A stretch of 59,316 nucleotides of DNA from Tyzzerella sp. UBA1042 (GTDB taxonomy: Bacteria > Bacillota > Clostridia > Lachnospirales > Anaerotignaceae): the NCBI GenBank assembly GCA_002316675.1, contig DCDZ01000010.1, positions 45,935-105,250 on the forward strand, in the 5' to 3' direction. The notes under the pieces were generated by a model. It made no database searches, was not told where the DNA came from, and was given only the letters and a program-made list of their open reading frames with translations. Of this stretch, positions 24,436-33,231 are shown piece by piece. Position numbers and translations under genes: made by a program. Position 1 is the stretch's first letter. Each line of letters starts with the position of its first letter.

Positions 24436-24563
24436 TTTCGGTACCTAAAAATCACTCATCAAAATTTCGTAATTCTTTTGGGGAAATAATCAGCCTACAG
24501 GCTATTTATAAAGCATATTTACCATTCATTTTTTACACATCGTGAACAGAAAGGAGCTTACAA

Positions 24564-25430
24564 ATGAAACAAGGTACAGTTCTTGATGGCTTTACAGAAG
24601 CACAGCTAAAATATATTTTAATCATCAGTGCACTGCAGGATTCCTGTGCCACTTTGACCGGTGTGGCGGAGAATTTGGGCGTTAAAAAACCCAGTGCCTG
24701 CCGAATGATCTATCAGCTGAAGGATATGGGTGTGCTGAAAACCGATGAAAGTATGCGCTTTAAAAGAGTTTTTTTGACAGACTTGGGAAACAGCATCGCA
24801 GCAACACTGGAGCACCAAAAATATATGACCTACAGGCTCCTAATACAAACCTTGGGTACAAGCCCGGAGCTTGCCCAACGGCAGACAGAGAAGCTTTTAG
24901 GCAAGCTTGAGCCCGAGGTTGTTTCCCTTTTGGAAAGAAAATTCGGCTATTTTGCAGATGAAGTAAGCTGCAAGGAACAGGGGTACGATGCCAACCATAT
25001 GCAAAGTGCGGAGGACGGAAGCACTCTGATTCCTTTTAAAATTGTGAAGGCCGGCACCGATATGATTTCCATGGGAAATAAGGGCTTTGAGCATCCTTGC
25101 CGCTTGGTTTTCAATAACGAGAAGCAAGAAATTGTTTTGAAAGCAAAGAATATTTTCTATAAATCTATTTTGGGGAAATGCCTTTATGGAAAACTCAGTT
25201 CCATGAAATATAAAAACCGGGAAACCAATGAATTCCAAGAAGTCCTTTGCACAGACTCTATTTATAGGCTGCCCTTAAGTGAGCTGAACTATAAATACGA
25301 TTCCCAAGGCAGAATTGTCACGGGGATCATCCGCATCATGGCCCGGGCAACGGTGGGCGTGTTCCATATGGCGGAGGCGGAGGCGGATTTGGTGTTAGAC
25401 TTAACCGCCGTTGACATTAGCATCAGATAA
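24564..25430 (+). CDS. DtxR-like winged-helix regulator with an unfamiliar C-terminal domain
   Basis: A 288-residue protein. Residues 10-72 form a DtxR-type winged helix (LTGVAENLGVKKPSACRMIYQLKDMGVL, wing RFKRVFLTDLG). Residues 80-118 align with the DtxR dimerisation helices (HQKYMTYRLLIQTLG, LEPEVVSLLERKFG), but the Cys and Glu-His metal ligands of the family are replaced (TEKLLGKLEPEV). Residues 120-288 match no domain I know; there is no SH3-like tail. It is divergent from the exporter and shares the dyad type with the heme locus, so it probably regulates both. The ligand is unknown; heme or a porphyrin is a guess. AGGAG precedes the start. Confidence 0.75.
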   Translation: MKQGTVLDGFTEAQLKYILIISALQDSCATLTGVAENLGVKKPSACRMIYQLKDMGVLKTDESMRFKRVFLTDLGNSIAATLEHQKYMTYRLLIQTLGTSPELAQRQTEKLLGKLEPEVVSLLERKFGYFADEVSCKEQGYDANHMQSAEDGSTLIPFKIVKAGTDMISMGNKGFEHPCRLVFNNEKQEIVLKAKNIFYKSILGKCLYGKLSSMKYKNRETNEFQEVLCTDSIYRLPLSELNYKYDSQGRIVTGIIRIMARATVGVFHMAEAEADLVLDLTAVDISIR

Positions 25431-25457
25431 AGCCTCCATTTTTCAATTACCAGTACA

Positions 25458-25500
25458 TAAAAAGCTTGAAATCCCACTGGATGGAGTTTCAAGCTTTTTA
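25458..25500. terminator. Bidirectional terminator after the regulator
   Basis: Perfect 14-bp arms TAAAAAGCTTGAAA and TTTCAAGCTTTTTA around a 15-nt loop, with A/T runs on both sides. It separates the rightward regulator from the leftward kinase. Confidence 0.85.
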
Positions 25501-25602
25501 TTATTTCATTTGTTTTAGAACTATCCGGAATGAGGTTTTACCATCGGGCAAGCCGGCGGAAATCCACCACAGAGAAAAAACAAGGAACTCCTAAAATAGT
25601 TT

Positions 25603-27018
25603 TTATTCCTCTGCCAGCTTTAGAGAAAATACGAAGGTGCTTCCTTCTCCCGCAACACTTTTCACCGTAATTCCTTCATTATGGGCCTGTAGGAATTCTC
25701 TGACAATGGCAAGGCCGATGCCGCTTCCCTGCATATCTTGGTTACGGGTTTGATCGGCTTTATAAAATCGGTCAAAAATATATTTCTGATCCTCTTGGCT
25801 GATGCCCACACCAAAATCCTTAATAGAAACCAAAACTTTTTTTCTGTCGGTCTTGGTTGTTTCCACTTCAATCAAGCCGCCCACAGAAGAAAATTTTACG
25901 GCATTGCTTAATAAATTTTGAATTACCCGGGAAATTTTATCAATATCTCCATGAACCATGGTAATTTGATCCGCCAAAATCGCTTTGATCACTGCATTTT
26001 TCTCATTCAGCTGGGGCTCCAGCAAATTAATATTATCCCGTATCAGCTCGTTCAAATCAAAATCCGATTCGTCCAATATAATTTTACTGCTCTCCGCCCT
26101 ACTTAAGTCAACAATGCCTTCTGTCAAACGGGAAAGGCGCAAGGTCTCCTCCAGAACGATATGCAAATATTTTTCTTGTTTTTCTGCCGGAACGGTGCCG
26201 TCTAACATGGCCGTTAAAAATCCTTGCATGGAAGTCAAGGGTGAGCGCAAATCATGGGAAACATTGGCAATAAAATCCCGCCTTGTTTTATCGTTATTTT
26301 GCAGGCTTTCCGCCATATGATTGAAGCTTTTCGCCAATTCTCCAAACTCATCATTGCTTGTAATTTCAACCCTGTGTTCAAAATTTCCGCTGGCAATCAC
26401 CTTTGCCGCCTCATTCATATTTTTAATGGGCCGTGTCATTCTTTTGGAGGTGACATAGCTCACCACAACGGCAAACAAAAATACAATAAAAATACTTGCA
26501 ATGCCCACCTGATACATTTGATACAAGGACTGCTCCATCTCAGGCATGGGCCGGCACATAAAAATTCCCACCATTTTTCCTACAGACAGGGGGTATCCCA
26601 CCACCAGGGTGGGCACTTCAAACAAAGCTGTGGCCTTGGTTTCCGTGGAAACAATGTTGCCCTCCTTGACCCCTTCTACCAAATCCTGAAACGCAAAGGA
26701 TTGGCCAATCATCATCTCGTCAAGGCCGGGAGATGCCAAAACAACAACACCATCTGTATTTACCATTAAAATGCCGGCGCCCATATATTCTTCCAAAACC
26801 TGCAGCTCATAGCTCAAGTTGCTCAAATTACCCGTCCGATACGCATTGGTAAACGCAACAGAAATCTTCCCTCCCTGCTGAATCAGCTCGTTTCTCTTTT
26901 CCTTCATATAATGCTGTGTATAAACAACAGAAAGAATGACACCCAAAATCAACACACATACAACAATCGTGCCGATATATAACAGCATTTGCCTTCTTAC
27001 GATGGATCCCTTGTGCAT
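25603..27018 (-). CDS. Membrane sensor histidine kinase
   Basis: A 471-residue kinase: membrane helix (about 10-32), extracytoplasmic domain of about 130 residues with a Cache/PAS-like look, second helix (about 165-185), HAMP (about 187-240), HisKA with phospho-accepting His near residue 255 (NVSHDLRSPLTSM), and HATPase with NLLSNAVKFS, DFGVGIS and GSGIGLAIV. The partner is the response regulator at 27574-28260, which is read in the same direction but separated by a gene on the other strand. I start at the ATG at 27018, seven bases after GGAGG, instead of an in-frame upstream ATG at 27057 without a ribosome site. The signal is unknown. Confidence 0.92.
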   Translation of the reverse strand: MHKGSIVRRQMLLYIGTIVVCVLILGVILSVVYTQHYMKEKRNELIQQGGKISVAFTNAYRTGNLSNLSYELQVLEEYMGAGILMVNTDGVVVLASPGLDEMMIGQSFAFQDLVEGVKEGNIVSTETKATALFEVPTLVVGYPLSVGKMVGIFMCRPMPEMEQSLYQMYQVGIASIFIVFLFAVVVSYVTSKRMTRPIKNMNEAAKVIASGNFEHRVEITSNDEFGELAKSFNHMAESLQNNDKTRRDFIANVSHDLRSPLTSMQGFLTAMLDGTVPAEKQEKYLHIVLEETLRLSRLTEGIVDLSRAESSKIILDESDFDLNELIRDNINLLEPQLNEKNAVIKAILADQITMVHGDIDKISRVIQNLLSNAVKFSSVGGLIEVETTKTDRKKVLVSIKDFGVGISQEDQKYIFDRFYKADQTRNQDMQGSGIGLAIVREFLQAHNEGITVKSVAGEGSTFVFSLKLAEE

Positions 27019-27135
27019 GACCTTACCTCCAAAAAATACATTGAAAAAAGCTTCCAATCTTTCGGAATAATGTTATAATACTTATAGAACCTCCAAAATA
27101 CGAAAGGAGCAAACGGTTTTACCGTTTACAACCCC

Positions 27136-27483
27136 ATGAATCATAACCCAAATCAAAAACCAAATGCAAACAAAAAAAAATTCTCGGTAACTGATATTGT
27201 TTTAATCGCCTTGGGGCTCTTTGTTTTAATCAGAACCCCCTGGTCAGATATGAATAGTTTTCATTATCTTCTATTCTTCCTTTATATTTTCTGCATTATG
27301 ATGCGTATTACAAATATCAGAAAGCAGCATTCCAAAAAAGGAAATCAGCAAAAGAATGTACCCCCTTTGCAGTCTCCGGAAATGAAGGAGGACGTGCCCT
27401 TTTCAGAAAAAACAGACGGTGTACAGAAGGCTTCTGTCCCCCAAGAGGTGGCAAAGTCTGAAAAAGATACCCCTTCTGAATGA
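27136..27483 (+). CDS. Small two-helix membrane protein of unknown function
   Basis: A 115-residue protein: polar N-terminus with an Asn/Lys run, two membrane helices (about 20-37 and 43-58), and a hydrophilic, probably disordered tail. I do not recognise it. It is read rightward from between the response regulator and kinase genes, which run leftward. AAGGAG lies 30 bases before the ATG, too far, but AAACGGT-TTT-ACCGTTT between them could fold and bring it to about 13 nt from the start. TATAAT at about 27072 suggests its own promoter. It might modulate the sensor kinase; this is inference from position only. Confidence 0.65.
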   Translation: MNHNPNQKPNANKKKFSVTDIVLIALGLFVLIRTPWSDMNSFHYLLFFLYIFCIMMRITNIRKQHSKKGNQQKNVPPLQSPEMKEDVPFSEKTDGVQKASVPQEVAKSEKDTPSE

Positions 27484-27518
27484 TTTATAGAAAATATGGT
27501 GTTACAAAAACACTATGT

Positions 27519-27548
27519 AAGGCGTCTGTTGTTACAGCCGCCTTTTTG
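27519..27548 (+). terminator. Terminator of the small membrane-protein gene
   Basis: AAGGCGTCTGT and ACAGCCGCCTT arms with a GTT-type loop, followed by TTTTTG. It lies 36 bp after the stop codon. Confidence 0.88.
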
Positions 27549-27573
27549 TGTATTGAAAACCAAAGGCTTACGG

Positions 27574-28260
27574 TTATTTTTGACCGAATTTATAGCCCAC
27601 ACTCCAAACAGTCAAAATGCCCCATGCATCCTCTTGGTTCAGTTTTTCACGGATACGCTTTACATGAACATCCACCGTTCTGGTGTCCCCGATATATTCG
27701 TATCCCCAAATTTGGTCTAAAAGCTGTTCTCTTGTAAACACACGGTTGGGATGCTCCGCCAAATAGTATAAAAGCTCAAACTCCTTTGGCGGAAATTCCA
27801 GGCTTTTTCCATAATAGGTGACAGAATAGTTGGAAAAATTGATTTCCAGATTGGGATATTTTAAAATAGTCCCGTCTTCCTGCTGTTTTGGCTCATAGCG
27901 GCGCAAAACCGCCTTCACCCTTGCCACCAATTCCTTAGAATCAAAGGGCTTTACCATATAATCATCGGCGCCAAGCTCTAACCCCAGCACTTTATCAAAG
28001 GTTTCTCCCTTTGCCGTCAGCATAATAATGGGGACATTGCTGGTTTTTCGCACCTCGGCGCATACCTGATACCCATCCAGCCCAGGCAGCATCAAATCTA
28101 AAATAACCAAATCCGGTTTTAATTCCGTAACCTCTTTCACAGCCTCTCTGCCGTCATAGGCTTCCTTGGCTTCATAACCTTCCTTCTCCAAATATAGAGA
28201 AATCAGTTCTGCAATATGCTTGTCATCATCAACCACTAAAATTTTCTGTTTCCCGCTCAT
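27574..28260 (-). CDS. OmpR/PhoB-family response regulator
   Basis: A 228-residue regulator with a receiver domain (phospho-accepting Asp55 in VILDLMLPG, acidic DDD near residue 11, Lys in VKPF) and a C-terminal winged helix (EFPPKEFELLYYLAEHP, TVDVHVKRIREKL). The usual C-terminal TVRGVGYKF reads TVWSVGYKF here. The ATG at 28260 follows GGGGAG; an upstream frame from 28317 has no ribosome site. It is the likely partner of the kinase at 25603-27018. What it controls cannot be told from this window. Confidence 0.93.
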   Translation of the reverse strand: MSGKQKILVVDDDKHIAELISLYLEKEGYEAKEAYDGREAVKEVTELKPDLVILDLMLPGLDGYQVCAEVRKTSNVPIIMLTAKGETFDKVLGLELGADDYMVKPFDSKELVARVKAVLRRYEPKQQEDGTILKYPNLEINFSNYSVTYYGKSLEFPPKEFELLYYLAEHPNRVFTREQLLDQIWGYEYIGDTRTVDVHVKRIREKLNQEDAWGILTVWSVGYKFGQK

Positions 28261-28367
28261 GTAAATCTCCCCTTTGTGAAACGGTTTAACCCCATTCTTC
28301 CTCTGACACATATGCATTTCTTACGGATCAAGCAATACCTTTAGACATTGGTATCTCCCCTTGCACA

Positions 28368-30734
28368 TCATTTCAATTCCACAACGGTGACGCCTGCTTC
28401 CCCCTCACCATAAACCCCGGGTCTTTGGCTGAGTACATGGGGGTTTGTTTTCAGATAGCTTTGTACTGCGCTACGCAGTGCGCCGGTGCCCTTTCCGTGA
28501 ATAATGACAATCTGCTTTAATCCCGATAAATAAGCATCATCAATATACTTATCGATATTTCCCAACGCTTCGTCCACCAGCTGGCCTCGACAATCAATTT
28601 CCGCTGAAATAAACTGGCTCTTTGAAAGCTTCGTCTTATGGGGCCTTTGCTTCACTTCCTTAGGTCTGGGGGTATCATCCAGCATCAGCTCTGCCAAAGG
28701 CACCTTTACCTTCATGCTCCCCATCTGCACCATGACCTCCTTGCTCTTATCCGGCGGAGAAATGACCACGCCGTTTTGATCAAAGGAAATGACATAAACC
28801 CGATTCCCCGCCTGCAAATTTTCGGGAACCTTATGGTTCGCTTTTACTTTCTTGGATTTTAAGAAATCCTCCTGCATACCGGAAAGCTTTTCCTTCAGCT
28901 TTCCTCTGTTTTCCAAAAGCTTTTGCTGATTTCCCTTTTCCTTTGCATGACGGTTCATTTCTTTGATGATACTGTCGGCCTCTTCCTTTGCCTGGGCATA
29001 GAGAAGCTTTGCCTCTTCTCTGGCCTTTTGCAGTATTTTTTCCTTCTGCTCTCTGGTTTTTTCCTTCTGGTGCTCTACCTCAAGCTTTAAGCTTTCCGCT
29101 TCCTTACGGTATTGCTCCGCCCGCTCCTGTTCAAAAACCACGGATTTTTTACTGATTTCCAAATCTGTGATCACATCCTCAAATCTGGCTTCATCCTGAC
29201 TGATAAACTCTTTTGCACCCTCTAAAATATAATCCTGCAAGCCCAAGCGCTTAGAGATTGCAAAGGCATTGCTTTTTCCCGGAATTCCGATCAAAAGACG
29301 GTAGGTGGGACGCAGGGTTTCCACATCAAACTCACAGCTGGCATTTTCCACACCTTCTGTTGACAGGGCATATACCTTAAGCTCGCTATAATGGGTGGTC
29401 ACCGCAGTGCGGATTTTTCGCTCCTTCAACGCCTGTATGATTGCCAGGGCAAGGGCCGCTCCCTCCGTAGGGTCCGTTCCTGCTCCCAGCTCATCAAAAA
29501 GCACCAAGGAATTGTCCGTTACCTCTTCCATGATTTTTACGATATTGGTCATATGGGAAGAAAACGTACTTAAGCTTTGCTCTATGCTTTGCTCATCCCC
29601 AATATCCGCAAATACAGTGTCAAAAATTGCCAACTGAGAATGGTCAAAGGCGGGAATATGCAGCCCAGCCTGTCCCATCAGTGTGAATAATCCAAGGGTT
29701 TTTAAGGCGACAGTTTTACCGCCTGTATTTGGCCCGGTAATCAACAGTGTTGTAAATTCTTTTCCCAAATAGATGTTAATGGGCATCACCGTTTTTGCAT
29801 CCAGCAGAGGATGTCTTGCTTTTTGAATATTGATATAGCCCTTTGTATTAAATAAGGGTTGGGTTCCTCCCATGGAAATGGATAAGGTACCCTTTGCAAA
29901 AATAAAGTCCATTTGCGCCAGAAGCTCCAAATTCGCTTCCAAAATCATGGTATTTTCTGTAACCAAGCGGGAAAGCTCCACCAAGATTTTGTGAATTTCC
30001 TCTTTCTCTCTGGCTTGCAGCTCCTTCATTTGATTGTTCAGCTGTATAACACTTAAAGGCTCCATAAACAATGTAGAGCCTGTGTTGGATTGATCATGCA
30101 CCATACCGGGAAAGCTGTTTCTATACTCACTCTTCACAGGCACACAATATCTGTCATTTCTGATGGTAATCACAAAATCTTGCAGCATATTTCTATAGGC
30201 CGACGAGGAAATAATACCATTTAAATGATCCCGCACCTTATCCTTGGAAAGCTTCATTTCTTTGCGGATATTGCGTAGCTCTGTGCTGGCATCATCAGCA
30301 ATTTCCGTTTCAGAAAGAATGCATCTGCTAATTTCATTTTCCAAAGAAGGCAGAGGGGCCAACAAATCAAAATATTCGTCCATCCGTCCATAGGCTTCCC
30401 CTTTATTTTCATGCTTGCCGTAGTTTTTGATCTTACGGCAGACATAAAGAAACTCTCCTATTTCCATCAATTCGGAAATAGACAAAACCCCTGCCATGCT
30501 TGCCCGCCTTAATTGGGGTCTGATCTCTCGAAAACCGCCAAAGGAAGGGGTTCCCTTTCTCAAAATCATATCCGCCGCTTCTGTTGTCTCCTGCTGCCAA
30601 AGGGCAATATCGCTCATCACTATTGCAGGCATCAGCTCTTGCGCCCGCTCCTTCGCCATTGGGGATACGGCAAAAGCCGCAAGTTTTTCAATTATTTTGT
30701 TGTATTCTAATGTGTGTAATACTTTTTTATTCAT
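28368..30734 (-). CDS. mutS2: Endonuclease MutS2 / ribosome-collision factor
   Basis: A 788-residue MutS2 of normal length: clamp and lever regions, MutS ATPase with Walker A TGPNTGGKTVALKTLG (about residue 335) and Walker B VLFDELGAGTDP, a long Lys/Glu-rich coiled coil (about 515-640), a KOW-like segment, and a C-terminal Smr nuclease domain (IDCRGQLVDEAL, VIIHGKGTGALR). In Bacillus MutS2 limits recombination and rescues collided ribosomes. The start follows GAGGT. It stands alone between the response regulator and an unrelated acetyltransferase. Confidence 0.96.
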   Translation of the reverse strand: MNKKVLHTLEYNKIIEKLAAFAVSPMAKERAQELMPAIVMSDIALWQQETTEAADMILRKGTPSFGGFREIRPQLRRASMAGVLSISELMEIGEFLYVCRKIKNYGKHENKGEAYGRMDEYFDLLAPLPSLENEISRCILSETEIADDASTELRNIRKEMKLSKDKVRDHLNGIISSSAYRNMLQDFVITIRNDRYCVPVKSEYRNSFPGMVHDQSNTGSTLFMEPLSVIQLNNQMKELQAREKEEIHKILVELSRLVTENTMILEANLELLAQMDFIFAKGTLSISMGGTQPLFNTKGYINIQKARHPLLDAKTVMPINIYLGKEFTTLLITGPNTGGKTVALKTLGLFTLMGQAGLHIPAFDHSQLAIFDTVFADIGDEQSIEQSLSTFSSHMTNIVKIMEEVTDNSLVLFDELGAGTDPTEGAALALAIIQALKERKIRTAVTTHYSELKVYALSTEGVENASCEFDVETLRPTYRLLIGIPGKSNAFAISKRLGLQDYILEGAKEFISQDEARFEDVITDLEISKKSVVFEQERAEQYRKEAESLKLEVEHQKEKTREQKEKILQKAREEAKLLYAQAKEEADSIIKEMNRHAKEKGNQQKLLENRGKLKEKLSGMQEDFLKSKKVKANHKVPENLQAGNRVYVISFDQNGVVISPPDKSKEVMVQMGSMKVKVPLAELMLDDTPRPKEVKQRPHKTKLSKSQFISAEIDCRGQLVDEALGNIDKYIDDAYLSGLKQIVIIHGKGTGALRSAVQSYLKTNPHVLSQRPGVYGEGEAGVTVVELK

Positions 30735-31017
30735 TCTGAGACCTCATTCGTGTTAGAAAGAATATCTATCATGATATCCTTTATTCTTAAGTATACCATA
30801 AACAGAAGAAAGGAAATAAAACTTTTCTAACGATTTCGTTCACAAACAATATTTTCTGTCGTTTGTATTCTCCGTTTTACTGAAAAATATTATACCATAG
30901 GAAAGGTTTATCCGTCGAATTATTTTACCCTGCCATGGAAAATGCTTCAGCACCTTTGAACCTGTTTTTGCGCAGCCCAAATTCCCTCAATGCTTGATAA
31001 AACTAAATAGAAAGAAG
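30735..31017. other. Non-coding gap upstream of mutS2
   Basis: A leftward TATAAT (30889-30894) lies about 150 bp before mutS2 and is the best promoter candidate, with no clear -35. A second TATACT-like box lies near 30790. Nothing else is recognisable. Confidence 0.4.
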
Positions 31018-31045
31018 GGCCGAAAGCGCGAAACGCTTCAGCCCG
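31018..31045 (-). terminator. Terminator after the acetyltransferase gene
   Basis: On the minus strand GGGCTGAAGCG and CGCTTTCGGCCC form a hairpin followed by TTCTTTCTATTT. It lies about 105 bp beyond the acetyltransferase stop, so the assignment is likely but not certain. Confidence 0.6.
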
Positions 31046-31150
31046 ATTGCCCCTCAAAAAACCCGTAACTACAAATAATGCATTTCACCCACAGCTTCCC
31101 CTCGGTTCTCTCCCATTTGGTGAACAATCCACAAGGCAAATTTATTCCTT

Positions 31151-31696
31151 TCACAGAACAGAAAAAGGAATGACAGATGCAGGTATTTCATGGTGCTGTC
31201 CAATGTGCTTTTCCATCCAAACAATATCCATCCATCTGCCAAGCTTGTACCCGCTTTGGGAAAAATGCCCCACCTTATGGAAGCCCATTTTCTCATGAAA
31301 GGCGGTACTTGGAGGATTGGGAAAGGCTATACAGGAAAGCATGGTCAAAACCCCTTGAGCTTTTAGCGTTTCCTCCAATGCAGAATAAAGCATAGACCCA
31401 ATTCCCCAGCCCCGAAATTCCTGCTTAATATATATTGTTGTCTCAACCGACCAAGCATAGGCCGCCTGGGCACGGAAGGGTACTGCATATGTATATCCTG
31501 CCACTGCACCATCGACCATAGCTATATAATAAGGGTATTGCCGGAGTATTTTAGAAATACCCACGGCAAATTCTCTGGCTGTAGGCACCTCATATTCAAA
31601 CGTAACCGTAGTATCTGTAACATAAGGCGCATATACTTCCAGCAGCTCCTCGGCATCCGAAACATCGGCTAGGCGAAGTGTAATTTTTTTATCCAT
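31151..31696 (-). CDS. PAT/Bar-type GNAT N-acetyltransferase
   Basis: A 181-residue GNAT enzyme with the phosphinothricin-acetyltransferase pattern: IRLADVSDAEELLEVYAPYVTDTTVTFE-like N-terminus (LRLADVSDAEELL), the acetyl-CoA loop KQEFRGWGIGSMLYSALEE, and the C-terminal FHEKMGFHKVGHF motif. Such proteins acetylate amino-acid-like toxins or methionine sulfoximine/sulfone, and many genomes carry several. The natural substrate is not predictable. Single gene with its own ribosome site (AAGGAC). Confidence 0.9.
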   Translation of the reverse strand: MDKKITLRLADVSDAEELLEVYAPYVTDTTVTFEYEVPTAREFAVGISKILRQYPYYIAMVDGAVAGYTYAVPFRAQAAYAWSVETTIYIKQEFRGWGIGSMLYSALEETLKAQGVLTMLSCIAFPNPPSTAFHEKMGFHKVGHFSQSGYKLGRWMDIVWMEKHIGQHHEIPASVIPFSVL

Positions 31697-32033
31697 ATTT
31701 TCGTCCTTTCGTTCTTTTTCATTGTGTAGCCACAGACCTCAACTGTCACTTGATTTTTGAACAAGCCCGGTTCGTGGAAATTTATTCTTCTGAAAAAATG
31801 TTATCTATAGCAAATGCCGCCATAACAACATCTCAACGAGAAAAGAATGCCTATTTGAGTTCTTTTCAAATTAAACTTTATCTCATACAGAAAGCTTTGA
31901 AGCGCCGACAGTTTCCCCCCTTGAACCCCTTGGGGAATTTATTTTGCACAAAGCGACGCTGCGCTGCTATCCTCTTGAAAAAAAGCTTGATAGAACTTAT
32001 TTTTGTAAAGGGTATCAACGCATTTTCCTCATT
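31697..32033. other. Non-coding gap between acetyltransferase and deoB
   Basis: A GC-rich patch near 31910-31940 (CCCCTTGAACCCCTTGGGG and nearby) can form a hairpin on either strand, and may be part of a dispersed intergenic repeat related to that at 39970-40075. A frame spanning 31750-32172 is an artefact overlapping deoB. I see no promoter I would defend. Confidence 0.4.
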
Positions 32034-33212
32034 TTATTTTAAAATTTCCGCCAAAAAGCTTTTTGCTTCAAACTTTGCGCCCAAGCCCAAATATTCAGAA
32101 ATTGTCTGCCCCAAATCCGCAAAGGTTTTACGAACGCCCAAGTCTACCCCGGGCTTCACAGCTTCACCATAAACCAAGATAGGCACATATTCTCTGGAAT
32201 GGTCTGTACTGGGGGTTGTGGGGTCACAGCCATGATCGGCAGTAATAAACAAAATATCCTCCGGCTTCATCCGTGCCATAATTTCAGGAAGCTTACGGTC
32301 AAAATATTCCAAGGCACCGGCATAGCCCTCCACATCATTCCGATGGCCATAAATCATATCCGTATCCACCAAATTGGTAAAGAGAATGCCCTTAAATTCT
32401 TCCTTGGTGTAGAAGATTGTTTTTTCTATGCCCTCATTATTATTTGTGGTATGATCTGCACGGGTAATCCCTCTATGCTCAAAAATATCCTCAATTTTGC
32501 CGATGGCCGTTACATTCAGCCCCTTTTCCTTGGCCAAATCCAAAATAGTAGGGCCGGTAGGCGGTAAGGAAAAGTCCCGCCTGTTTTTGGTTCTTACATA
32601 ATTCCCCTCTGCTCCCACAAACGGCCGGGCAATGACACGGGCAACCCCTGTTTCGCCGGTGAGAATGGCCCTTGCCTTTTGGCACATTTCGTAAAGCCGC
32701 TCCAAGGGAATAACCTCCTCATGCGCCGCAATTTGAAACACACTATCTGCCGAGGTATATACAATGGGATACCCTGTTTTTATATGTTCTCCACCCAAAT
32801 CTTGAATAATCTGGGTGCCCGATGCCGCAATATTTCCCAGTGTTTTTGTACCGATGGCCTCCTCAAAGGCATCCATAATTTCTTCGGGAAACCCGGTTTC
32901 CGTAAAGGTTGGGAAGGGCGTTTTTGTGATAATGCCTGCCATCTCCCAATGCCCCGTGGTAGTGTCCTTGCCGATGGATTTTTCCGCCATTTTTCCAAAG
33001 GCGCCCTTTGGCGCATCCGTTTTTCCCAAAAGGTGAATGTCCTCCCCTTGAATGTTTCCCAATCCCAAGGCACACATATTTTTTAAATCCGTTTGGGGGC
33101 GAGCCTTTTTTATATTTACAAGGGTATTGCTGCCTTCATCGCCAAAATCCTTGGCATCGGGCAACTCCCCAATTCCCACACTATCCAGCACAATAATAAT
33201 TGCCCTCTTCAT
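32034..33212 (-). CDS. deoB: Phosphopentomutase DeoB
   Basis: A 392-residue alkaline-phosphatase-superfamily mutase that interconverts ribose/deoxyribose 1- and 5-phosphates in nucleoside salvage. Metal-site motifs are clear: Asp near the N-terminus in VLDSVGIGELPDA, the Thr nucleophile region KDTTTGHWEM, NLVDTDMIYGHRND and TADHGCDPTT. I start at the ATG at 33212 (MKRAIII), eight bases after AAGGA; an ATG two codons earlier is possible. It follows deoA by 19 bp, forming a two-gene salvage unit. Confidence 0.96.
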   Translation of the reverse strand: MKRAIIIVLDSVGIGELPDAKDFGDEGSNTLVNIKKARPQTDLKNMCALGLGNIQGEDIHLLGKTDAPKGAFGKMAEKSIGKDTTTGHWEMAGIITKTPFPTFTETGFPEEIMDAFEEAIGTKTLGNIAASGTQIIQDLGGEHIKTGYPIVYTSADSVFQIAAHEEVIPLERLYEMCQKARAILTGETGVARVIARPFVGAEGNYVRTKNRRDFSLPPTGPTILDLAKEKGLNVTAIGKIEDIFEHRGITRADHTTNNNEGIEKTIFYTKEEFKGILFTNLVDTDMIYGHRNDVEGYAGALEYFDRKLPEIMARMKPEDILFITADHGCDPTTPSTDHSREYVPILVYGEAVKPGVDLGVRKTFADLGQTISEYLGLGAKFEAKSFLAEILK

Positions 33213-33231
33213 AAGCATCTTCCTTTCTCCA

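Larger units (their letters stand above)
24242..24563. other. Divergent promoter region between exporter and DtxR-like regulator
   Basis: It holds back-to-back promoters, dyad O4 and the leaders of both genes, listed separately. The plus-strand leader from about 24415 to the regulator ATG is about 150 nt and contains no other structure I can support. Confidence 0.75.

Noticed and set aside
31750..32172. Rightward 140-codon frame
   Set aside because: Its second half lies antisense in deoB and the first half is non-coding in character.
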